Shown here piece after piece: positions 57,215 to 64,000 of a stretch of 64,000 nt of DNA. The first letter of the stretch is position 1. Each line of letters begins with the position of its first letter. The DNA comes from Mycolicibacterium hassiacum DSM 44199 (GTDB lineage: Bacteria; Actinomycetota; Actinomycetes; Mycobacteriales; Mycobacteriaceae), in assembly GCF_900603025.1 (NCBI RefSeq), contig NZ_LR026975.1, positions 4,154,001 through 4,218,000 on the forward strand. The letters run 5' to 3'. The translations under genes and the position numbers were made by a program. The notes beneath the pieces are model-generated. The model did no database searches. It was not told where the DNA came from and saw nothing but the letters and a program-made list of their open reading frames with translations.

Positions 57215-57832
57215 ATGACCCGAATCGAGTCGGTGACCCTGCGATCCCCCGACCCCGCCGCGGTGGCGGCGTTCGCGGCCGCGATAGCCCCCGGACTGCC
57301 GGTCCGGGCCGAGGACGGGGCCGCCCCGCCCCGCGGGTTCCGCGGGTTCACGTTGTCGCTGGTGGTGCCCGAACCGTCGGCGGTGGACGCCCTCGTCGCG
57401 GCCGCACTCGAGGCGGGCGGAACGCCGGTGCGGCCGCCTCGCCGGTCGCTGTGGGGCTACGGCGGCAGCGTGGCCGGGCCGGACGGATCGATCTGGACCG
57501 TGGCGTCGGCCAGAAAGTGGTCGTCGAAGAAGAACCACGGCCCCGACGGGAACCGCATCGAACAGTTCGTCCTGCAGTTGGGCTCCGACGACGTCGCCGC
57601 GAGCCGCGAGTTCTACCTCGAGCGCGGGTTACAGGTCGAGAAAAGCTTCGGCCGCAAGTATGTTCAGTTCGACAACGGGTCGGGCCCGATCACGCTGGCG
57701 GTGCTCAACCGGCGCCTGCTGGCCAGAAACGCCGGTGTGTCGCCCGACGGCGACGGCCGCCGCGGCATCGTGATCAACGGCGCGGCGGGCAGTTTCACCG
57801 ACCCGGACGGATTCACCTGGGCGGCCGCCTGA
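57215..57832 (+). CDS. VOC (glyoxalase-like) domain protein
   Basis: A 205-residue protein with two beta-alpha-beta-beta-beta units of the vicinal oxygen chelate fold: one from MTRIESVTLRSPDPAAVAAF to WTVASARKW, and the second from RIEQFVLQLGSDDVAASREFYLE (in part) to SFTDPDGFTWAAA. Few obvious metal ligands remain in the first unit, so function may be binding rather than catalysis. The ATG 57215 follows GAAAGGA and the stop overlaps the next ORF start (TGATG), an arrangement typical of a two-gene operon controlled by the divergent TetR. Confidence 0.75.
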   Translation: MTRIESVTLRSPDPAAVAAFAAAIAPGLPVRAEDGAAPPRGFRGFTLSLVVPEPSAVDALVAAALEAGGTPVRPPRRSLWGYGGSVAGPDGSIWTVASARKWSSKKNHGPDGNRIEQFVLQLGSDDVAASREFYLERGLQVEKSFGRKYVQFDNGSGPITLAVLNRRLLARNAGVSPDGDGRRGIVINGAAGSFTDPDGFTWAAA

Positions 57833-58087
57833 TGACCGAGCGGAAACCGAGGCTGCTGTCCGGCGGCAACCCGCAGATCCCCAACGGCGAGGGCGACGGC
57901 CCGGTGCAGGACTACCCGCTACGTGCAGATCGCGTTCTTCAACGGCGCGGCCCTCGACCCGGTGCCCCCGAAGGCGGGCAAGCGGCGGGTGCGCTACTTC
58001 GAGATCCTCGAGGACGACGAACTCGACGAGGAGCAGCTGCGGTCGTGGTCCGTCCGAGCCGCCGCGCTGCCCGGCGAGCGGGTCTGA
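57832..58087 (+). pseudogene. DUF1801 protein remnant, internally deleted and frameshifted
   Basis: ATG 57832 opens MTERKPRLLSGGNPQIPNGE, which is the start of a DUF1801 protein, but after about 28 codons the match moves to another frame at TACGTGCAG (57920). From there it reads YVQIAFFNGAALDPVPPKAG and FEILEDDELDEEQLRSWSVR and ends at TGA 58085-58087, the C-terminal half of the same family. The centre of the protein, about 60 residues in intact relatives as I recall them, is missing. This is a deletion with a frame change, so it is a genuine remnant rather than a sequence error. ATG 57832 overlaps the VOC stop, showing a former operon. Confidence 0.7.
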
Positions 58088-58184
58088 TCCGCCGAGACCG
58101 CAACCACGCAGGCCGCTACTCGCACTTTCTATGCATGGTTGCAGTTTCGCCGGACACGCCGGCGATCGAGCGGACAATGGAGCC

Positions 58185-59255
58185 ATGCATCTGCCCGTGA
58201 TGCCGCCGGTGTCACCGATGCTCGCCAAACCGGTGGGCCGGATCCCGCCGGGCGCGTGCTACGAGCCGAAGTGGGACGGCTTCCGGTCGGTGGTGTTCCG
58301 CGACGGCAACGAGGTCGAACTGGGCAGCCGTAACGAGCGGCCGCTGACCCGCTACTTCCCCGAACTCGTCGAGGGCGCCCGATCGGAGTTGCCGGTGCGC
58401 TGCGTGGTCGACGGCGAGATCGTGGTCGCGGTCGGCGGGGCGCTCGATTTCGACGCGCTGCAACAGCGCATCCACCCCGCCGCCAGCCGGGTCGAGATGC
58501 TCTCCGAGCGCACCCCGGCGGCGTTCATCGCGTTCGATCTGCTGGCCCTCGGCGACTACGACCTCACCGCGTTGCCGTTCCGGCGCCGGCGCGCCCTGCT
58601 CGTCGACGTGTTGGCCGGGGCGGGCTGGTCGTTCCACGTCACGCCGGCGACCACCGATATCGACACCGCGCAGCGGTGGTTCGGCGAGTTCGAGGGCGCC
58701 GGGCTGGACGGGCTGATCGCCAAACCGCCGAACCTGACGTATCAGCCCGACAAGCGGGTGATGTTCAAGGTCAAGCACACCCGCACCGCCGACTGTGTGG
58801 TGGCCGGGTACCGGCCGCACAAATCCGGCGACGACGCGGTCGGCTCCCTGTTGCTCGGCCTGTACACCGACGACGGCGCACTGGCCTTCATCGGCGTCAT
58901 CGGCGCGTTCCCGATGGCCACCCGCCGCGCGTTGTTCTCCGAATTGCAGCCTCTGGTCACGACTTTCGACCGGCATCCGTGGAACTGGGCGGAACCGGCA
59001 ACCGACCGCACACCCCGCCACGCCGCCGGCTCGCGGTGGAGCGCCGGCAAGGACCTGTCGTTCGTGCCGCTGCGGCCCGAGCGGGTGGTCGAGGTGCGCT
59101 ACGACCACATGGCTGGCGGGCGGTTCCGCCACACCGCGCAGTTCGGCCGGTGGCGCCCCGACCGGGACCCGCGCAGCTGCACCTTCGGGCAATTGGAGAC
59201 CCCGCCGGCCTACCGGCTCGGCGATATCGTTCCCGGCCTCGACTACGGCATGTGA
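58185..59255 (+). CDS. ATP-dependent DNA ligase, LigC2-like
   Basis: A 356-residue ATP-dependent ligase, second copy in the window. The Lys motif is YEPKWDGFRSVVF, then VDGEIVVAVGG, AFIAFDLLALGDYDLTAL, GLDGLIAKPPNLTY, KVKHTRTADCVVAGYRPH and the OB part HTAQFGRWRPDRDPRSCTFG. It aligns with LigC at 55428 through its whole length but differs in detail, so it is an old duplicate. M. smegmatis also has paired LigC1/LigC2 beside PolD1. The start is ATG 58185; it is preceded by the DUF1801 remnant. Confidence 0.9.
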   Translation: MHLPVMPPVSPMLAKPVGRIPPGACYEPKWDGFRSVVFRDGNEVELGSRNERPLTRYFPELVEGARSELPVRCVVDGEIVVAVGGALDFDALQQRIHPAASRVEMLSERTPAAFIAFDLLALGDYDLTALPFRRRRALLVDVLAGAGWSFHVTPATTDIDTAQRWFGEFEGAGLDGLIAKPPNLTYQPDKRVMFKVKHTRTADCVVAGYRPHKSGDDAVGSLLLGLYTDDGALAFIGVIGAFPMATRRALFSELQPLVTTFDRHPWNWAEPATDRTPRHAAGSRWSAGKDLSFVPLRPERVVEVRYDHMAGGRFRHTAQFGRWRPDRDPRSCTFGQLETPPAYRLGDIVPGLDYGM

Positions 59256-59692
59256 TGCTCTTGGGCGTGATCATCCGCGCGACGACCCCGGTCCTCGGCA
59301 TCGTCCTGGCCCTGGCCCTCGGCACCGCTGCCCCGGCCCGGGCCGACGAGCGGCTCGACGGCGACTACACGCTGGTCAACGCGCCGACCACGACCCGGTG
59401 GAGCATCACCACCCAGTGCAATGCGGAGTTGACGTGTGCGGGGACGATCTCGACCGCCACCGGGCTGATCGCCCAGATCCGGCGCAGCGAGGGCGGGCCG
59501 TGGATCGTGCAGCGCAACGACGTGGTCAACGGCTGGACCTGCCCGGACGGCAGCACCGCGCCCGGGGACCAGACCTACACCTTCGATCCGGCGACGCTGG
59601 CCGGCACGTTCAGCGCGACCTCCAGGCCCGGGGCGTGCGGCGATCCCGAACCCGCCCACCTTCAACAGCCGATCAGCCTGCACCCGGCGTAG
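59255..59692 (+). CDS. Secreted protein of unknown function
   Basis: A 145-residue exported protein. The N-terminus MLLGVIIRATTPVLGIVLAL reaches an Ala-rich cleavage site (AAPARADERL). The mature part of about 110 residues has four Cys (TTQCNAEL, LTCAGTI, GWTCPDG, PGACGDP), which may form two disulfides. It belongs to no family I can name, but the layout is common among mycobacterial secreted proteins. The ATG shares bases with the ligase stop (TGATG), so it is coupled to it. There is a gap of only 48 bases before the convergent transporter. Confidence 0.65.
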   Translation: MLLGVIIRATTPVLGIVLALALGTAAPARADERLDGDYTLVNAPTTTRWSITTQCNAELTCAGTISTATGLIAQIRRSEGGPWIVQRNDVVNGWTCPDGSTAPGDQTYTFDPATLAGTFSATSRPGACGDPEPAHLQQPISLHPA

Positions 59693-59740
59693 CGCGGGTT
59701 CGGCTCGGCCGGCCGAGGCACGTCATCCGATCCGGTCGGC

Positions 59741-61109
59741 TTACCGGCCGGAGCTGTCGGCCGGCTCGAAGTCCAGCTGGGGCGGTGCCTCGGGGGTTCC
59801 CGGGATCTCGGTGCCGTTGATGGGACACCGGGCGGTCTCCGGCGACGGCAGCAGGGCGACGGCTCCCACCACGCAGGCGACCATCATGTAGAAGGCCGGA
59901 ACGAGGTTGTTGCCGGTGGTGTTGACCAGCCAGTCGTTGAGTGCCGGCGCGGTACCGCCGAACAGCGCGGTCGACACGTTGTAGGCGATCGCGAATCCGG
60001 CGAAGCGCACCTGGGTGGGAAACATCGCCGAGATGGTCGCCAGCTGCGGAACGTACAGCAGCCCGAGCACCGCGAAGCCGACCACCGCGCCGACCGGCCC
60101 CGTCGCCATCAGCAGGAACATCGGCACCACGGTCACGAACAGCCCGACCAGCGACAGCCACCACATCGGCTTGCGGCCGAACCGATCCGAGGCCAGCCCG
60201 GCGAACGGCAGGAACACGATCATCGACAGCATGCCGATCACCGGCACGATCAGCGACATGCTGGTGCTCAGTCCGATCGTCTGCTCCAGATAGGTCGGCA
60301 TGTAGGTCAGCAGTGTGTAGTTGACGACGTTGAGCGCGACCACCAGGCCGGCGAGCCCGCAGCACCGGTCCGCGGTACCGGCCGATCAGGTCGCGGAACT
60401 GCTCGACCGTGCCCTGTTCCTTTCCGCCCTCGTCTTCGAGTTCGCGGAACACCGGGGTCTCGGCCAGCCGGCTCCGCAGGTACAGCCCGATCAACCCGAG
60501 CGGGGCCGCCAGCAGGAACGGGATCCGCCAGCCCCAACTCTGCATCTGCTGCGGTTCGAGGGCCACCGAGAACCCGAGCATGAGCAGCGCGCCGGCGGAG
60601 AACCCGGACAGCGTGCCGACCTCCAGGCAGCTGCCGAGCATGCCGCGTCGGCGGGTGGGCGCGTACTCGGCCATGAAGGTCGCGGCGCCGCCGTATTCGC
60701 CGCCGGTGGAGAAGCCCTGGATCATCCGCAGCACCACCATCAGCGCCGGCGCCCACAGCCCGATCGCCGAATAGCCGGGTACCAGCCCGACACCCAGCGT
60801 GGCGCCGGCCATCAGCAGGATGGTCAGCGCCAGCACCCGTCGCCGGCCCAGCCGGTCGCCGAGCGGTCCCCAGACGAACCCGCCCAGCGGGCGCACCAGG
60901 AACGACACCGCGAAGGTCATCAGGGCCAGCAGGGTGGCGGTCGGACCGTCGCCGGGGAAGATCGCCGCGGAGATATACGAGACGCCGTAGGCGTACAGCC
61001 CGTAGTCGAACCATTCGGTGGCGTTGCCGATCGCCGACGCGGTGATGGCCTTGCGCACCGATCGGGTGTCGGGTTCGGGTGTCGTCTGTTCGGTTGTCGC
61101 CGAGGTCAA
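59741..61109 (-). pseudogene. MHS-type MFS transporter with one-base frameshift
   Basis: Two frames form one metabolite:proton symporter of the MHS/ProP type. The first (61109 down to about 60358) has ASAIGNATEWFDYGLYAYGV, PLGGFVWGPLGDRLGRRRVL and EQFRDLIGRYRGPVLR. The second (60343 down to 59741) continues with VALNVVNYTLLTYMPTYL, FAGLASDRFGRKPMWWLSLV and ends DFEPADSSGR. The frame changes at about 60356-60358, where CTGCGGGCTCGCC should have one G fewer; with that base removed the chain reads LRLAGLVVALNVVNY. All other parts are intact. It could be a sequence error or a real mutation. The start is set at TTG 61109; AGGAGAAGG lies about 10 bases before it. Confidence 0.75.
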
Positions 61110-61199
61110 CCTGGTCAGCCCTTCTCCTGGGGTACTCGATGGTGCCGTAGCGCCGCTGGTGAGTACCCACGTCGGCCGACCTGTCACACCGCCGGGTCA

Positions 61200-61240
61200 C
61201 GAACGCCGGCGTCCCGCGCCGAGTGGGACGCCGGCGTTCG
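61200..61240 (-). terminator. Strong terminator after amino-acid permease gene
   Basis: CGAACGCCGGCGTCCC (61200-61215) and GGGACGCCGGCGTTCG (61225-61240) form a perfect 16-bp stem with a 9-base loop. It lies 7 bases past the permease stop codon on the minus strand and separates that gene from the transporter downstream. Confidence 0.8.
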
Positions 61241-61247
61241 CGGCCTG

Positions 61248-62783
61248 CTAGCTGCGGACCTCGGAGTCGTCGTAGACGATGCGCCCGATGAGCTCGTAGC
61301 GCCTGGAGTCGAAGAACTTGCACCAGGTCGCCACGGCGGCGCCGAGCACGAACACCCCCACCACGATCCACGGGGTGAGTTTGAACAGCAGCGTGCCCGC
61401 CGCGGTGCCGGCCGCGGTCTCGCGGTGCTGCCACAGCAGGCTCACCACGTAGAGCATGCCCAGCCCGCCCAGCAGCGGGGCGAGGAACGTCTTGAACCAG
61501 TGCTTGCTCTCGGGGTTCTGCTTGCGGACGTGGAAGTAGCTGATCACCGCGAACGCGCACAGCGACTGCACGATCAGGATCGCCATGGTGCCCAGGATCG
61601 CCAGCAGCGCGTACATGTGCTCGTACGGGCTCATCCCGGCGGCCAGGAAGCTCAGGATGATCACCAGCGCGATGCCGCTCTGCACGAACGAGGCCACATA
61701 CGGCGAGCCGTGCACCGGATGGGTCGCGCCCAGCGTGCGCTGCAGCGTCTTGGACAGGCCCTCCCGGCCGAACGCGTAGATGTAGCGCGAGGCGCAGTTG
61801 TGGAACGCCATGCCGCAGGCGTAGGAACCGGTCACCAGCAGGATCTCGAACAGCACGATGGCCCACTGGCCGTAGGTGTCGCGCACCGGGGCGAAGAAGA
61901 TCTCCCCGGCGGTGTCGGCGTCCTGGGCCAGCTCGACGGCCCTGTCCGGGCCGGTGCTGGCGATCGCCATCCAGGAGATGAACACGTAGAACAGGCCGAC
62001 GCCGAGCACGGCGATCATGGTCGCCCGGGGGATGATCTTCTTCGGGTTGCGCGACTCCTCGCCGTACATGGCGGTCGATTCGAACCCGACCCAGGACCAG
62101 AACGCGAAGAACAGGCCCAGCCCCGCGCTCGCGCCGGCGACCGGGGCGGCCTCGAAGGCGCCGATCGGGTTGATGATCGCGCCGGGCGCGAAGCCCTCCG
62201 GACCGCCGCCGCGGACCAGCACCGCCAACGCGCCGAGCAGCAGCATCACGATTTCGGTGATCAGGAAGGCACCCAGCACCTTGGCGGTGAGGTTGACGTC
62301 GAAGTAGGTCAGGATCGCGTTGAGGGTCAGCATCCCGAGTGCGGGCACGATCCAGGGCACGTGCCACCCGAAGAAGTTCTCCAGCAGGTTCTGCGTGAAG
62401 AACGCGAAGATGCCGATCAGCGATGCCTCGAAGACGATGTAGGCCATCGTGATGATGGCGCCGGCGGCCATCCCGGGGATGCGGCCCAGGCCGTGGGAGA
62501 TGTAGCCGTAGAAGGCGCCGGTGGCGGTGAGGTGTTTGGCCATGGTGGCGTAGCCGGTGGCGAACAGACCGAGTACCACCGTGGCCACGAAGTAACCGGC
62601 CGGTGCGTGTGAACCATTTCCGAAGCCGACCGCGATCGGCACGTTGCCGACCATTGCCGTGATCGGGGCGGCGGTCGCCACCGCCATGAAGATCACGCCC
62701 ACTGTGCCCACAGCATCGCGCTTGAGCCGTTGAATCCCGTCGTCCGAACGGGTTTGGCTCCGCGATATGACTTGATCAGCCAT
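61248..62783 (-). CDS. APC superfamily amino-acid permease
   Basis: A 511-residue membrane protein with about twelve helices. The N-terminus has the family pattern FMAVATAAPITAMVGNVPIA and AVGFGNGSHAPAGYF. Inside are FWSWVGFESTAMYGEESRNP and FVSWMAI-like FISWMAIASTGPD, which suits the APC group that carries amino acids or amines. The ATG 62783 follows GGAAGG. It diverges from a class III aminotransferase across 204 bases with two inverted repeats. Together they look like an uptake-plus-transamination unit for an amino-acid-like compound. Confidence 0.88.
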   Translation of the reverse strand: MADQVISRSQTRSDDGIQRLKRDAVGTVGVIFMAVATAAPITAMVGNVPIAVGFGNGSHAPAGYFVATVVLGLFATGYATMAKHLTATGAFYGYISHGLGRIPGMAAGAIITMAYIVFEASLIGIFAFFTQNLLENFFGWHVPWIVPALGMLTLNAILTYFDVNLTAKVLGAFLITEIVMLLLGALAVLVRGGGPEGFAPGAIINPIGAFEAAPVAGASAGLGLFFAFWSWVGFESTAMYGEESRNPKKIIPRATMIAVLGVGLFYVFISWMAIASTGPDRAVELAQDADTAGEIFFAPVRDTYGQWAIVLFEILLVTGSYACGMAFHNCASRYIYAFGREGLSKTLQRTLGATHPVHGSPYVASFVQSGIALVIILSFLAAGMSPYEHMYALLAILGTMAILIVQSLCAFAVISYFHVRKQNPESKHWFKTFLAPLLGGLGMLYVVSLLWQHRETAAGTAAGTLLFKLTPWIVVGVFVLGAAVATWCKFFDSRRYELIGRIVYDDSEVRS

Positions 62784-62820
62784 CTACGGGATACCTTCCA
62801 GGGATTTGACACGTGCAGGT

Positions 62821-62838
62821 CTGTGGTCCACGCCACAG
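62821..62838. promoter_or_regulatory. Inverted repeat in permease/aminotransferase region
   Basis: CTGTGG (62821-62826) and CCACAG (62833-62838) are separated by six bases. With the next site it lies between the divergent starts at 62783 and 62988. It may bind a local regulator. Confidence 0.35.
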
Positions 62839-62852
62839 CCGAACGTGCAAAT

Positions 62853-62867
62853 ATTGGCACTACCAAT
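62853..62867. promoter_or_regulatory. ATTGG-n5-CCAAT operator candidate
   Basis: ATTGG (62853-62857) and CCAAT (62863-62867) flank CACTA in the divergent permease/aminotransferase region, and GCAA/TTGC (62847-62850, 62867-62870) extend the symmetry imperfectly. The form resembles GntR-type sites (TTGG...CCAA), but no regulator gene is in the window. Confidence 0.4.
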
Positions 62868-62987
62868 TGCGGTCTGCAAGCGTTTCTGCGAACCGATTGA
62901 CAGAAATGGTCGCCCTTTTTATGGTCGGGGGGTGTTCAGGGCGCCGGATGGCCCAGTTCACACCGCGCCCGCGCAGTGAGGAGCCGC

Positions 62988-64000
62988 ATGTACGACTACG
63001 GCGCGTTCTCGTTCGAGTCCAAGACCGAGGTCCTGGACAAGGCGAAGACGTTCTGGAACCCGGACAAGACGCAGTTCTGGACCGACTCGGGCGTCGACCT
63101 CGTCATCGACCGGCGCGAGGGCTACTTCCTGTGGGACATGACCGGCCGTCGCCTCATCGACGTGCATCTCAACGGCGGCACCTACAACCTCGGCCACCGC
63201 AATCCCGAGGTGATGCAGGCGATCAAGGAGGGCATGGAGCACTTCGACATCGGCAACCACCACTTCCCGTCGGTGGCCCGCACCGCGCTGGCCCAGCGCC
63301 TCGTCGAGACCGCTCCGCCCTCGATCAGGAAGGTCGCGTTCGGTTCCGGCGGCGGCGAGGCCATCGACATCGCGCTGAAAAGCGCCCGGCACGCCACCGG
63401 CCGGCGCAAGATCGTCTCGGTCATCAAGGCCTATCACGGCCACACCGGCCTGGCGGTGGCCACCGGTGACGACCGGTTCTCCAAGCTGTTCCTGTCCGAC
63501 CACCCCGACGAGTTCATCCAGGTCCCGTTCGGCGACCTGGAGGCGATGGAGAAGGCGCTGTCGGCCGGCGACGTCGCCGCGGTGATCATGGAGACCATCC
63601 CCGCGACGTACGGATTCCCGCTTCCCCCACCGGGTTACCTCGAGGCGGTCAAACAGCTCACCGAACGCTTCGGCACCCTCTACATCGCCGACGAGGTACA
63701 GACCGGGCTGATGCGCACCGGTGAGTTGTGGGGCATCACCAAACACGGCATCGACCCGGACATCATCGTCACCGGCAAGGGCCTGTCCGGCGGCATGTAC
63801 CCGATCAGCGCGGTGCTGCTCGGCGACCGCGCGGCGAGCTGGCTGGACGTCGACGGCTTCGCTCACATGTCCACCTTCGGCGGTGCGGAGCTGGGCTGTG
63901 TGGCCGCCATCAAGACGCTGGAGATCACCACCCGGCCGGAGGTGCGCTCGATGGTGCACTACATCGCCGACCTGTTCGCCACCGGGCTGCGCCGCATCCA
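62988..64000 (+). CDS. Class III aminotransferase, 3' end cut by window
   Basis: A PLP-dependent aminotransferase of the subgroup-II/omega-amino acid type. At least 337 residues are present and the frame is still open at the end. Landmarks are DMTGRRLIDVHLNGGTYNLG, FGSGGGEAIDIALKSARHAT (PLP-phosphate site), SVIKAYHGHTGLAV, TLYIADEVQTGLMRTGELWG with the cofactor Asp, and the PLP lysine in VTGKGLSGGMYPISAVLLG. ATG 62988 has GTGAGGAG upstream. It diverges from an APC permease, so likely substrates are an imported omega-amino acid or diamine such as GABA, beta-alanine or putrescine; unproven. Confidence 0.9.
   Translation, partial: MYDYGAFSFESKTEVLDKAKTFWNPDKTQFWTDSGVDLVIDRREGYFLWDMTGRRLIDVHLNGGTYNLGHRNPEVMQAIKEGMEHFDIGNHHFPSVARTALAQRLVETAPPSIRKVAFGSGGGEAIDIALKSARHATGRRKIVSVIKAYHGHTGLAVATGDDRFSKLFLSDHPDEFIQVPFGDLEAMEKALSAGDVAAVIMETIPATYGFPLPPPGYLEAVKQLTERFGTLYIADEVQTGLMRTGELWGITKHGIDPDIIVTGKGLSGGMYPISAVLLGDRAASWLDVDGFAHMSTFGGAELGCVAAIKTLEITTRPEVRSMVHYIADLFATGLRRI

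Noticed and set aside
60321..62612. 763-codon plus-strand open frame
   Set aside because: Antisense of the transporter and permease genes; no start site, no domains and low-complexity composition.

Overview
The window is high-GC DNA from a mycobacterium, most likely an environmental or rapid-growing Mycolicibacterium-type species. Evidence: a complete-looking ergothioneine (egt) cluster, a LucA-like membrane protein, mycobacterial-style DnaX, LeuA, Ask and RecR, an ESX/type VII secretion cassette, and leaderless GTG starts. From memory, the order of the conserved genes follows Mycobacterium tuberculosis Rv3695 to about Rv3731. Into this backbone are inserted blocks that the tuberculosis genome lacks. 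The species cannot be fixed from the sequence alone.

Layout. 1-4.7 kb: RDD membrane protein (cut by the window edge), carotenoid oxygenase with a divergent PadR regulator, a second PadR gene with its own operator, and an aldo/keto reductase. 4.7-9.8 kb: glycerol kinase, methyltransferase, membrane acyltransferase and a glutamate-cysteine-ligase-type protein. 9.8-15.2 kb: egtABCDE on the minus strand, overlapping like one operon, with egtA carrying a one-base frameshift. 15.3-16.4 kb: secreted sensor-domain protein and a His-rich membrane protein. 16.5-19.8 kb: a lower-GC ESX-type cassette (EspC-like substrate, large toxin-like protein, membrane partner, divergent EspG-like chaperone). 19.9-25.3 kb: MpaB-type oxygenase, DUF4185 protein, asd, ask, small membrane protein. 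25.3-33.0 kb: a nitrogen island with GlnR-like boxes, an ammonium transporter, a type III glutamine synthetase homologue, a three-gene split glutamate-synthase-like enzyme, a SoxB-like flavoenzyme and a cupin-XRE regulator. 33.0-35.1 kb: leuA behind a leucine-codon leader peptide. 35.2-49.5 kb: core block with a DnaQ-like exonuclease, MurT/GatD, RecR, YbaB, cell-wall amidase, SRPBCC protein, FAD oxidase plus methyltransferase, DnaX, aspartate aminotransferase, SRP RNA, tRNA-Ser(GGA), LucA and an HtrA-like protease. 49.5-54.4 kb: TetR regulator, two DapB-like reductases and a cytochrome P450. 54.4-59.7 kb: LigD-like polymerase and two LigC-type ATP-dependent DNA ligases, separated by a TetR/VOC pair and a decayed DUF1801 gene. 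59.7-64 kb: frameshifted MHS-type transporter, amino-acid permease and a class III aminotransferase cut by the window end.

How the genes work together. The egt genes build ergothioneine from histidine, cysteine and glutamate. The nitrogen island has the gene complement of an amine or ammonium assimilation route and resembles the N-methylglutamate pathway of methylamine users. leuA, asd, ask and the aspartate aminotransferase supply amino acids. MurT/GatD amidate lipid II. PolD/LigC genes form an end-joining or repair set. The two frameshifts (egtA and the MHS transporter) are each explained by one extra G in the same local context, GCGGGC, so sequence error must be excluded before either gene is called dead. 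No CRISPR array, insertion sequence or integrase was seen.
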